Shown piece by piece: positions 1 to 6,088 of a stretch of DNA of 12,095 nt. The translations under genes were made by a program, and so were the position numbers. The stretch covers positions 1 through 12,095 of the forward strand of contig JAGCLN010000215.1 in the NCBI GenBank assembly GCA_017646945.1. The letters run 5' to 3'. How positions within the stretch are numbered: position 1 is the stretch's first letter; the number at the start of each line of letters is the position of its first letter. The notes under the pieces were generated by a model, which was not told where the DNA came from, made no database searches, and was given only the letters and a program-made list of their open reading frames with translations. This stretch comes from Clostridia bacterium (GTDB lineage: Bacteria; Bacillota; Clostridia; Christensenellales; Borkfalkiaceae).

Positions 1-222
1 CTTTGCTAAAACTAATGCGTAAAAGGAAGAATACTTGCCCGTTTTAATAAGTTTTTTAGCAAGAGTTTCAAACTGGGCGTTAAACTCTGCGGAAACGCCG
101 CAACCAAGTTTAAACTCTTTTGGCGTGGGAACGGTTTTTACAAAAGCGTAGTTTTTTTTCATATCTTCAATAAAGGTTAAAACGTCCGTTCTCGAACGGA
201 AAACGGCAACGTATTTTTTCAT
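1..222 (-). CDS. DUF3343 family protein (putative Se/S carrier-like), 3' end outside window
   Basis: The reading frame starts at the ATG complementary to 220-222, is preceded by an AAGGAGA ribosome binding site (complement of about 230-236), and stays open for 74 codons to the left edge, so the stop lies outside the window. The protein begins MKKYVAVFRSRTDVLTF and has a GCG motif (residues 40-42, Cys41) in the context PKEFKLGCGVS. This pattern, a short alpha/beta protein with one conserved cysteine after a proline-rich turn, is that of DUF3343, often described as putative Se/S carrier-like. Family members are usually about 75-90 aa, so little should be missing. It is transcribed away from a cysteine desulfurase of the type often found with DUF3343, which supports a role accepting sulfur or selenium on Cys41. 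That role is inference; no biochemical function is established for this protein. Confidence 0.75.
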   Translation of the reverse strand, partial: MKKYVAVFRSRTDVLTFIEDMKKNYAFVKTVPTPKEFKLGCGVSAEFNAQFETLAKKLIKTGKYSSFYALVLAK

Positions 223-284
223 ATAATTTCTCCTTGGTGAATATACATAGAGTAATTAGCGGATAAATAATTTTAAGGTGAAGT

Positions 285-1412
285 ATGATTTATTTTGACA
301 ATGCTGCAACGGGCGGTTTTAAGCCTTCAAGCGCGATTGATACCGCCTGCTCGGTTATTAAATACCTAAACGCAAACACGGGTAGAAGCGGTCATAGGCT
401 TTCAAAAACTGCAAGCGATTACGTTTATTCTTGCCGTAAAAGACTATGCGAATTTTTCGGCGCTACAACGCCGGCAAGAGTGATATTTACAAAGAACTGT
501 ACCGAGGCGTTAAACGTTGCTATTCACGGCGCGATTACGAAAGGAAAAGTTCTCACTTCAACGCTTGAACACAACAGCGTGTTACGACCGCTTTTTACCC
601 TAAAAGAGCGTGGTATTATTACGCTATGCGTAATAGAACCTGAAAACAAACGGTTTATTACGGTAAAGGATATTGAAAAATATTACGATAACGAAGTTAC
701 CGCGGTGTGCTTAAACGCCGTTTCTAACGTGACGGGCGAAGGGGCGGAAATTGATAAAATCGGCGAGTTTTTAAAGGATAAAAACTGCCTTTTTATCGTT
801 GACGGCGCTCAGTGTGCGGGGCATGAAAAACTCAATATAAGCGAGCAACACATAGATATGTTAGCAGTTGCAGGGCATAAGGGTTTATACTCTATTCAAG
901 GCGTTGGCGCGCTCGTTTTATCCGAGCGCGCTAATCCAAACAGCGTATATCAAGGGGGAACGGGCAGCGAGAGTTTTAACACTCTTCAACCCGATTGCTA
1001 CCCTGAAAAGTTAGAGAGCGGAACGCTCAATCTACCTGCGATTTGCTCGCTTGAAGAAGGGGTTAAATACGCCGAAAAAAATATGCCCTATCAGTCTACT
1101 ATTTTAAATTCTTATACCGATTATTTAATCAAGGGACTAAATAAAATTTCAGGCGTTACCGTTTACTCCAACCCCAACGGATACGGAATAGTAAGTTTTA
1201 AAATCGACGGCGTTTCTTCGCTTGATGCGAGTGAAATTCTATCTTCTAAATACGATATCGCCGTTCGCGGTGGGTTTCATTGCGCTCCGCTCATACATAA
1301 AATGCTAAGGACGGATAACGACGGTTTAGTGCGCGCATCGATTTGCACGCATAATACCAAGCGTGAACTCAACGCGCTACTTTTCGCCGTAAAAGAAATT
1401 AGTGAGTTTTAA
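285..1412 (+). CDS. Cysteine desulfurase family protein (class-V aminotransferase fold, EF2568-like)
   Basis: This 375-aa protein is a complete PLP-dependent fold-type I enzyme. It starts MIYFDNAATG, typical of NifS/SufS-like proteins, and carries NTGRSGHRLS (31-40), His96 in LEHNS (expected to stack on PLP), Asp173 and Gln176 in VDGAQ, the Schiff-base Lys199 in AGHKG, and the putative persulfide Cys333 in RGGFHCAP. Length and the SufS-like short cysteine loop fit the TIGR01977 (EF2568-like) subfamily rather than IscS. The expected reaction is removal of sulfur (or selenium) from cysteine (or selenocysteine), giving alanine and an enzyme-bound persulfide; the true substrate is unproven. The AAGGTG ribosome binding site at 275-280 fixes the start. 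Its neighbour across 62 bases is a divergent DUF3343 protein, a likely partner. No SUF/ISC scaffold genes are in the window. Its 3' end overlaps the convergent small gene by 14 bases, and I see no terminator there. Confidence 0.88.
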   Translation: MIYFDNAATGGFKPSSAIDTACSVIKYLNANTGRSGHRLSKTASDYVYSCRKRLCEFFGATTPARVIFTKNCTEALNVAIHGAITKGKVLTSTLEHNSVLRPLFTLKERGIITLCVIEPENKRFITVKDIEKYYDNEVTAVCLNAVSNVTGEGAEIDKIGEFLKDKNCLFIVDGAQCAGHEKLNISEQHIDMLAVAGHKGLYSIQGVGALVLSERANPNSVYQGGTGSESFNTLQPDCYPEKLESGTLNLPAICSLEEGVKYAEKNMPYQSTILNSYTDYLIKGLNKISGVTVYSNPNGYGIVSFKIDGVSSLDASEILSSKYDIAVRGGFHCAPLIHKMLRTDNDGLVRASICTHNTKRELNALLFAVKEISEF

Positions 1413-1665
1413 GTTTTTTTACTACCTTATCTAATTTTTCCCTTTGGCTTTTGTTTAACATAGGGTATAGCATATTTTTGAAACGGTCGATATCCGCATC
1501 GGTAAGCGTGCCGTTTTCCCTACCCTTTTGCGCTTCGATTAGAATTTGCGAAATAATTTGGTCTTCGCTTGCGCCTTCGTACTTTTGAGCAAATGCTTTT
1601 AAAGTTCCCATTGCTTTATCGTCTGGTTTTTTAACGTTTGAATTAAAGTTATTAAAATCCCGCAT
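1399..1665 (-). CDS. Small conserved-type hypothetical protein (88 aa)
   Basis: I do not recognise a named family. The 88-aa product is hydrophilic, with no signal peptide or membrane segment, and looks mainly helical. The N-terminus is Asn-rich (MRDFNNFNSN), followed by a segment containing KYEGASEDQIISQI (29-42), then GTLTDADIDRFKNML and a charged end around SQREKLDKVVKKLKTH. The middle and end resemble, from memory only, short Clostridia proteins of the form 'GxSEDxIxxxI...PMLxxxQRxKLD'. A strong AGGAGA ribosome binding site (complement of 1671-1676) supports the start and argues for a real gene. It is divergent from the small membrane-anchored protein at 1724-2077, and the pair may act together. 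Its 3' end overlaps the desulfurase gene tail-to-tail. Function unknown. Confidence 0.7.
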   Translation of the reverse strand: MRDFNNFNSNVKKPDDKAMGTLKAFAQKYEGASEDQIISQILIEAQKGRENGTLTDADIDRFKNMLYPMLNKSQREKLDKVVKKLKTH

Positions 1666-1723
1666 AAATATCTCCTACAAGACTAATATATGCGCGCTTT
1701 TATTTTATTGTGACAGGTGTGTT

Positions 1724-2077
1724 ATGAATTTTTTACCTATAATTTTAATAGTCGTTTTTCTACTTAGCAAAAAGGGTGGTAATCCACTTGAAAATTTTGA
1801 TTTGGAAAGTATTTCTCCGCTACTTTCTCTCTTTGGTGTTTCGGAAGACGTTTTAAATATTTTATCCCGCGATGAAATTAAAAACCTAACGAGCGGTAAC
1901 GTAGATTTAAAAAGCATTATTCCGCTTATAACCACTCTTTTTTCGCAAATGAATAAAGGGGATTCCCACCCGATAGAAACTACCTTTCCAAGCGAAAATA
2001 CCCCTGAATATTTAAACCCGATTAAAGACGTTGCTAACGCCGATATCATATCAACGCTTGGCAACTATTTCAATTAA
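1724..2077 (+). CDS. Small membrane-anchored hypothetical protein (117 aa)
   Basis: The product has one short hydrophobic N-terminal segment (residues 2-15, NFLPIILIVVFLLS) followed by KK, then a soluble region of about 100 residues. No family is recognised. Two related motifs sit 35 residues apart: DLESISPLLSLF (26-37) and DLKSIIPLITTLF (61-73), which looks like an internal repeat of an amphipathic helix. The ATG is preceded by a modest AGGTG (1715-1719). The gene ends directly at a hairpin terminator. An antisense reading frame across the same bases is judged a shadow, because the plus frame has a ribosome binding site, a membrane anchor and a terminator placed exactly after its stop. It diverges from the 88-aa gene, leaving only 58 bases for both promoters. 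Function unknown; a cell-envelope location is the only inference the sequence supports. Confidence 0.65.
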   Translation: MNFLPIILIVVFLLSKKGGNPLENFDLESISPLLSLFGVSEDVLNILSRDEIKNLTSGNVDLKSIIPLITTLFSQMNKGDSHPIETTFPSENTPEYLNPIKDVANADIISTLGNYFN

Positions 2078-2101
2078 AAAACGCCCTATTGGGCGTTTTT
2101 T
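2076..2101. terminator. Bidirectional intrinsic terminator
   Basis: The hairpin AAAAAACGCCC-TATT-GGGCGTTTTTT has an 11-bp perfect stem (five G-C pairs plus A-T pairs) and a 4-base loop. It has a T-run on either strand. It begins inside the stop codon of the 117-aa gene and ends one base before the stop of the convergent S41 protease, so it serves both. Confidence 0.9.
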
Positions 2102-2102
2102 A

Positions 2103-3356
2103 TTATTTTAAAAGTGATAGCGCATACTCGTAAGCATCGCCGTTTACGGCGTTTAAAACCTTACTTGAAATGCCCGTTGTTATACCTACGCCGTGAATAG
2201 AGAGATTAGACACAGGCCAGTAAATTTTAGCGGTTGTAAGTTTTATAGCGCTTCCGTTTGAATACTTATAGGTGGTTTGCATAATACCTTTACCGTAAGT
2301 TTTATAAACGGTTTCACCGTTTGATTCGTAGCCGTCAAGAATTACGGTTACTTTATTTTGCGTATCGTAATCGAGCATAGCGCCGATTAAAACTTCCGAT
2401 GCGGAAGCAGTTTTGCGGTTTGCTAAAACTATAATTTTTTCAAAGCCGAACGAATCGTAAACGTTATTTTTAATATAGTGATAGGTTATTTCACCATCGC
2501 GATTTTTTGAGATGGAAGCAACTTGATTTTCACCGTGCTTTTCAACTAACATTCCCGCTATCGGCGACAATACGTTGAAATATCCGCCACCGTTGTTACG
2601 AATATCTAAAATTAAGGTTTTATTCCCGTCTGCTTTAAACTTTTCAAGCGCGGTTTTCATTTGGTATACCGAGCCGTAACTATCATCTTTTTGACCGTTA
2701 AACGCCGTGTATTTTATATACCCCACACCGCCTGAGCCTATACTCTTATCGCTGTATTTTACAAGGTTCATTGCGGAATTATTATCTTCGTAAACGAAAG
2801 TTCCGTTTGCATTTCTATAAGTTACGTACGAGCGGTTGTAAACTTGCTTTTTAAGGTTGTAAACTTCTATATCACCTTGATAATCAATGGTAAGTTCAAC
2901 TTCATCGCCGGTTGATAAAGATAACAAGGGGGTTGAAATATCATCGCCAGAATATTCTTTTCCGCCTATTTTTGCAAGAATTACCTTTCCACCAGTCTTT
3001 ACCCCTGATTGATAGGCGGAAGAATTTATTGCAACTTCATAAATTTCGTTGCTACCTTTTATCATAGATATTCCTACGCCCACGCTTTTGCCAAGGTTAA
3101 CGCTCTTTACCGATTCATACTCTTCGGGGGTGTAATAAGTGGAATAATCATCGAAGATTGCATCGCAAATTACGTCGATAACGTCATCGCTTTTATAATA
3201 GTAATTCTCTTCATAGTTATCTAATATTTCTAATAAGGTTCTCTCAGTATCGCTAAGCGACCACTTGTAAGTATAAAACCCTAAAAAGAACACGCCCGTC
3301 GTTAACGCGGCGGTCAATACGCCTATTAAAACGTTTATTATTATATTTTTTCTCAT
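2103..3356 (-). CDS. S41 family carboxyl-terminal processing peptidase with PDZ domain, membrane-anchored
   Basis: This 417-aa protein resembles CtpA/CtpB/Prc proteases. An N-terminal membrane segment (about 5-30) places the rest outside the cytoplasm. A helical region (35-85) is followed by a PDZ domain (about 88-170; GVGISM at 93-98, YQSGVKTGGKVI at 115-126). The S41 core has the strand-loop DIRNNGGG (251-258) and NRKTASASEVLIGAM (313-327). By analogy with Prc/CtpB the catalytic residues should be Ser318, Lys356 and Gln360 (YGKGIMQ, 354-360). The Ser-to-Lys spacing is 38 residues, longer than the roughly 25 I recall for Prc, because of an insertion around 331-352. It probably trims or degrades envelope or secreted proteins; the substrate is unknown. 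The start overlaps the stop of the upstream PucR-type gene (ATGA), so the two should be translationally coupled. Confidence 0.93.
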   Translation of the reverse strand: MRKNIIINVLIGVLTAALTTGVFFLGFYTYKWSLSDTERTLLEILDNYEENYYYKSDDVIDVICDAIFDDYSTYYTPEEYESVKSVNLGKSVGVGISMIKGSNEIYEVAINSSAYQSGVKTGGKVILAKIGGKEYSGDDISTPLLSLSTGDEVELTIDYQGDIEVYNLKKQVYNRSYVTYRNANGTFVYEDNNSAMNLVKYSDKSIGSGGVGYIKYTAFNGQKDDSYGSVYQMKTALEKFKADGNKTLILDIRNNGGGYFNVLSPIAGMLVEKHGENQVASISKNRDGEITYHYIKNNVYDSFGFEKIIVLANRKTASASEVLIGAMLDYDTQNKVTVILDGYESNGETVYKTYGKGIMQTTYKYSNGSAIKLTTAKIYWPVSNLSIHGVGITTGISSKVLNAVNGDAYEYALSLLK

Positions 3357-4396
3357 AACTCAATTATCTTTGAAATTATATACAAAAGTTTAAAGTTTAA
3401 TGCATCCCCGAACTTTTTAATATCAAGCCCAGTTAGTTTTTCTATCTTTTCAAGCCTATATATCAAGGTGTTTCTATGAATAAACATTTCCCTTGCCGTT
3501 TCGGAAACGTTAAGGTTGTTTCTTAAAAAATAATCGCCCGTGTTTAAAAGTTCTTGGTCTTTTAAAATTTCCGTACCGCAAAAAGATAAAACGTTTAGAT
3601 ATTCTTCTACCTTTTCGGGTGGAAGTTCTTCTGCTATTTTATTAATGAGATAGTCTTTATATGCAAAAACTCCGTCAAAATCAAGATTTGCGCTCGCTTT
3701 TTCTGTGGCTACGGCTTGATTATAAGATAGCGATACGTCAACGAAACTTTTTACGGTACTGCCTACGTAAACGCTAACTACCGCGCCGAGCTCTTCAAAT
3801 ACGGAACGCTTTAAAATTTCCGCCTGTCTTACTGGTGTTAAAAGGTCAACGGTATCGGTTGGTTCTACAAATCTTACGTAAGCGCAAGTATCATTAGATA
3901 CTTGGGCTGATGCGCCCACACCACCGAAATAACTTGATAAAAACTCTTGAATTTCATAAACGTCACCCCTTTCCGCCTTGATAGTCATAACGTATAAGGG
4001 GGTTTTGGGAAGGGAATATTCGTTCATAAATTGAATAGTTCTACTCTTAGTTGAACTGCCCGTTACTATTAAACTTAACTGTTCGTCAAAAGATAACTGC
4101 TTAGACTTGTTTTCCGAACTTTCAATAAGCCCCGCAATTAAGTTTGCGTATCTTTTTTCAACGCTCGTATCACCAACGATAACGGCGTAAAACAAGTTTC
4201 CTCCAAAATTGAATTTGAAATAGGTTTTGCCATCCGTTTGAATAAGTTCGCCACTTTGCGCGAATGCATTTTCAAGGTTAGGCTCAAACTCCGCCATAGT
4301 GCTTGCGTAATACTCGCCGTTTTCAGATATTGACTGAATTAGTATACCCGTCTTTTCCTTAATGGCTTGTAATACCCTTGACAATTCTTTTTCCAT
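3353..4396 (-). CDS. PucR/CdaR-type transcriptional regulator
   Basis: The C-terminus (about 286-342) is a PucR-type helix-turn-helix domain: YFLRNNLNVSETAREMF followed by HRNTLIYRLEKIEKLTGL, the hallmark of the family. The middle (about 120-245) fits the degenerate GGDEF-like domain found in CdaR/PucR proteins, ending with SLSYNQAVATEKAS. The N-terminal 95 residues are probably a small ligand-sensing domain (my inference from architecture). Family members sense small metabolites such as organic acids or purine catabolites; the ligand here is not evident. The gene has an AAGGA ribosome binding site (complement of 4403-4407) and a near-consensus promoter upstream. It overlaps the S41 protease by 4 bases, so the two form one operon, and the regulator may control itself and the protease through the imperfect palindrome in its leader. 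It contains no transmembrane segment and should be cytoplasmic. Confidence 0.88.
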   Translation of the reverse strand: MEKELSRVLQAIKEKTGILIQSISENGEYYASTMAEFEPNLENAFAQSGELIQTDGKTYFKFNFGGNLFYAVIVGDTSVEKRYANLIAGLIESSENKSKQLSFDEQLSLIVTGSSTKSRTIQFMNEYSLPKTPLYVMTIKAERGDVYEIQEFLSSYFGGVGASAQVSNDTCAYVRFVEPTDTVDLLTPVRQAEILKRSVFEELGAVVSVYVGSTVKSFVDVSLSYNQAVATEKASANLDFDGVFAYKDYLINKIAEELPPEKVEEYLNVLSFCGTEILKDQELLNTGDYFLRNNLNVSETAREMFIHRNTLIYRLEKIEKLTGLDIKKFGDALNFKLLYIISKIIEL

Positions 4397-4407
4397 AGAT
4401 AATCCTT

Positions 4408-4426
4408 TTTGTGCAAATTATACAAA
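4408..4426. promoter_or_regulatory. Imperfect palindrome in the leader of the PucR-type gene (candidate operator)
   Basis: The 19-base element TTTGTGCAAATTATACAAA is an imperfect inverted repeat centred on 4417. It lies between the predicted transcription start (about 4430) and the ribosome binding site at 4403-4407, a classical repressor position. Binding by the regulator is inference. Confidence 0.35.
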
Positions 4427-4436
4427 ATTTACAATT

Positions 4437-4465
4437 ATTATATATTATCTTTTGTGAATTTTCAA
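4437..4465 (-). promoter_or_regulatory. SigA-type promoter of the PucR-type regulator/S41 protease operon
   Basis: On the minus strand, TTGAAA (complement of 4460-4465), a 17-base spacer and a perfect TATAAT (complement of 4437-4442) form a near-consensus promoter. Transcription should start near 4430, giving a leader of about 35 bases before the ATG. Confidence 0.75.
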
Positions 4466-4488
4466 GCATTTTAACTAAATTTGGCATT

Positions 4489-4518
4489 AAAAAAACGCCT
4501 ACCTAACGGTAAGCGTTT
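4489..4518 (-). terminator. Intrinsic terminator of the sugar-ABC ATPase gene
   Basis: Read on the minus strand, the hairpin is AAACGCTTACC-GTTA-GGTAGGCGTTT, an 11-bp stem with one G-T pair, followed by a run of T. It starts 7 bases after the stop codon of the ATPase gene. Confidence 0.88.
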
Positions 4519-4524
4519 CTTCAA

Positions 4525-5910
4525 TTATTCTTCAACGGGTGCTTCAGGTGCTTCAGCAACTTCTTCAGCAACTTCTTCAGCAGAATCTTCTACTTTAGAA
4601 GCCTTTGCAGCAGCCTTAGCGTCTTTCGCAGCTTGCTTAGCAGCAAGTTTAGCAGCTTTTGCTTCTGCTTTGATTCTTTCTTCTTCAGCACGTTGCGCTT
4701 GTCTTTCAAGTTCAACAACGGGAACGTATGCCTTAGTGCCTTCGCCTTCTAAGATAGAAAGTTCAGTTTCCTTATCGAAAAGGTGAATGTGGTTCATATC
4801 GATAGCAAGGTCAACTTTGGTGTGCGCTTGAGTTGTAGAACGAGCGTCAATCTTAGCGATTAATTGAGTGGTTTGTTCGTCTAAAGATGCGATTCTATCA
4901 GATTCTTCTTCAAGTTCACCGAACGCGCAGTAAAGTAAGCTTTCTGCACCAAGTTTTTCAAGAACGTCAACTCTAACGTTGATGATTGACTTTTTAGACT
5001 TAGCAATGAATTCTGCTTCATCGTGGAAGTCTTCAGGACGGATACCAAGAACAACGGGCTTGCCGGTGTTAAGATATTCTTCGATAGTAGTGAATCTTGC
5101 AGCAGTTTCTTTACTGATAGCAAGTTTTTGACCTTCGAACTCTACGCAGGGGTTAGCCTTAGTACCGGTGATAACTGCATCGAAGAAGTTCATTTGCGGA
5201 GTGCCGATGAAACCTGCTACGAAGATGTTTGCGGGATAGTCGTAAAGTTTTTGAGGTGCGTCAACTTGTTGAATGAAACCGTCTTTCATAACTACGATAC
5301 GAGTACCCATCGTCATTGCTTCTACTTGGTCGTGAGTAACGTAAATGAAAGTGGTTGCAAGTCTGTGGTGAAGTTTGGTAATTTCAGTACGCATTTGACC
5401 ACGGAGCTTAGCGTCAAGGTTTGAAAGGGGTTCGTCAAGAAGGAATACTTTGGGTTCACGAACGATACAACGACCGAGCGCTACACGTTGACGTTGACCA
5501 CCGGACAATGCCTTGGGTTTTCTGTTAAGGTAAGTTTCAAGACCTAAGATACGAGCGGCTTCTTTAACTCTTGCATCGATTTCTGCACGGGGCATCTTGC
5601 GAAGTTTAAGACCGAAAGCCATGTTATCATATACGGTCATGTGGGGATAAAGAGCGTAGTTTTGGAATACCATCGCGATATCTCTATCCTTAGGTTGAAT
5701 AAGGTTAACTTTTCTACCGTCGATAACTAAATCGCCGTCAGAAATTTCTTCAAGACCTGCAATCATACGAAGAGTAGTAGACTTACCGCAACCGGAAGGT
5801 CCTACGAATACGATGAATTCTTTATCTTGAATATCAAGTGTGAAGTCCGTTACGGCTTGTACGCCAGACGGATAAACTTTGTAAATGTGGTCAAGTAATA
5901 AACCAGCCAT
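4525..5910 (-). CDS. Sugar ABC transporter ATP-binding protein (MalK/UgpC/MsmK type) with a long charged C-terminal tail
   Basis: The 461-aa protein has a complete ABC ATPase domain: Walker A GPSGCGKST (37-45), Q-loop Gln83, signature LSGGQ (135-139), Walker B KVFLLDE (154-160, catalytic Glu160) and H-loop His193 in THD. A MalK-like TOBE/regulatory region follows (about 235-380, with GIRPED at 289-294). MalK-type proteins usually end near 360-380 aa. This one continues about 80 residues with a basic Ala/Lys-rich helix-prone stretch (about 404-438) and an acidic Glu/Ala/Pro tail (440-461). A strong GGAGGTG ribosome binding site (complement of 5915-5921) and its own promoter support the start. 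No permease or substrate-binding gene is near, so it may be a shared ATPase serving several sugar importers, as MsmX/MsmK do in Bacillota. That role is inference; the family assignment is secure. It should act at the inner face of the membrane. Confidence 0.95.
   Translation of the reverse strand: MAGLLLDHIYKVYPSGVQAVTDFTLDIQDKEFIVFVGPSGCGKSTTLRMIAGLEEISDGDLVIDGRKVNLIQPKDRDIAMVFQNYALYPHMTVYDNMAFGLKLRKMPRAEIDARVKEAARILGLETYLNRKPKALSGGQRQRVALGRCIVREPKVFLLDEPLSNLDAKLRGQMRTEITKLHHRLATTFIYVTHDQVEAMTMGTRIVVMKDGFIQQVDAPQKLYDYPANIFVAGFIGTPQMNFFDAVITGTKANPCVEFEGQKLAISKETAARFTTIEEYLNTGKPVVLGIRPEDFHDEAEFIAKSKKSIINVRVDVLEKLGAESLLYCAFGELEEESDRIASLDEQTTQLIAKIDARSTTQAHTKVDLAIDMNHIHLFDKETELSILEGEGTKAYVPVVELERQAQRAEEERIKAEAKAAKLAAKQAAKDAKAAAKASKVEDSAEEVAEEVAEAPEAPVEE
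4552..4583. repeat. 12-base tandem repeat inside the ATPase tail coding region
   Basis: The unit TTCAGCAACTTC occurs at 4552-4563 and 4564-4575, and again in part from 4576. Read on the minus strand it encodes the EEVA-EEVA repeat of the acidic tail. It suggests the tail grows and shrinks by slippage. Confidence 0.8.
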
Positions 5911-5942
5911 ATTACACCTCCATAAAAATTTTCTACCCTAAA

Positions 5943-5971
5943 ATTTTACCATATATATAAATATAATGCAA
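5943..5971 (-). promoter_or_regulatory. SigA-type promoter of the sugar-ABC ATPase gene
   Basis: On the minus strand, TTGCAT (complement of 5966-5971), a 17-base spacer and TAAAAT (complement of 5943-5948) form a good promoter, with a leader of about 25-30 bases before the start codon. The 178-base gap 5911-6088 otherwise holds the inverted repeat just upstream and the lipoprotein gene's terminator. Confidence 0.65.
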
Positions 5972-5979
5972 CTGTTATT

Positions 5980-6011
5980 TTACACAAATTTAACTATTAT
6001 TTTTTGTGTAA
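5980..6011. repeat. Inverted repeat upstream of the sugar-ABC ATPase promoter (candidate regulator site)
   Basis: TTACACAAA (5980-5988) and its perfect complement TTTGTGTAA (6003-6011) are separated by 14 bases. The element starts 8 bases upstream of the -35 box, and copies of ATGCAACT flank it at 5966-5973 and 6016-6023. Position and symmetry suggest an activator or catabolite-control site; no known consensus is matched. Confidence 0.45.
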
Positions 6012-6046
6012 TTATATGCAACTTGCCTAAAAACCCGCTTAAAAAT

Positions 6047-6075
6047 TAAAAAAGCACGCGTTCGGCGTGCTTTTT
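6047..6075 (-). terminator. Intrinsic terminator of the lipoprotein gene
   Basis: The stem GCACGC/GCGTGC (6054-6059 with 6065-6070) is extended by A-T pairs and closes a GTTCG loop. On the minus strand it is followed by TTTTTTAATTTTT. It sits about 14 bases after the stop of the 220-aa lipoprotein gene. Confidence 0.88.
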
Positions 6076-6088
6076 AGACAAAACTTTG

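Noticed and set aside
223..284. Promoters for the DUF3343 and desulfurase genes.
   Set aside because: They must lie in this divergent gap, but no -35/-10 pair with good spacing could be chosen on either strand.
1685..1712. SigK-like promoter (AC, 17 bases, CATATATTA on the minus strand) ahead of the 88-aa gene.
   Set aside because: Only eight defined bases in A/T-rich DNA; there is no other evidence of sporulation genes in the window.
1705..2064. Minus-strand open frame opposite the 117-aa gene.
   Set aside because: No ribosome binding site, no plausible domain, and the plus-strand gene has a membrane anchor and a terminator right after its stop.
4481..4786. Open frame on the plus strand rich in Ala and Ser.
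   Set aside because: It is the antisense of the repetitive ATPase tail; no ribosome binding site, and its composition is that of the repeat read backwards.
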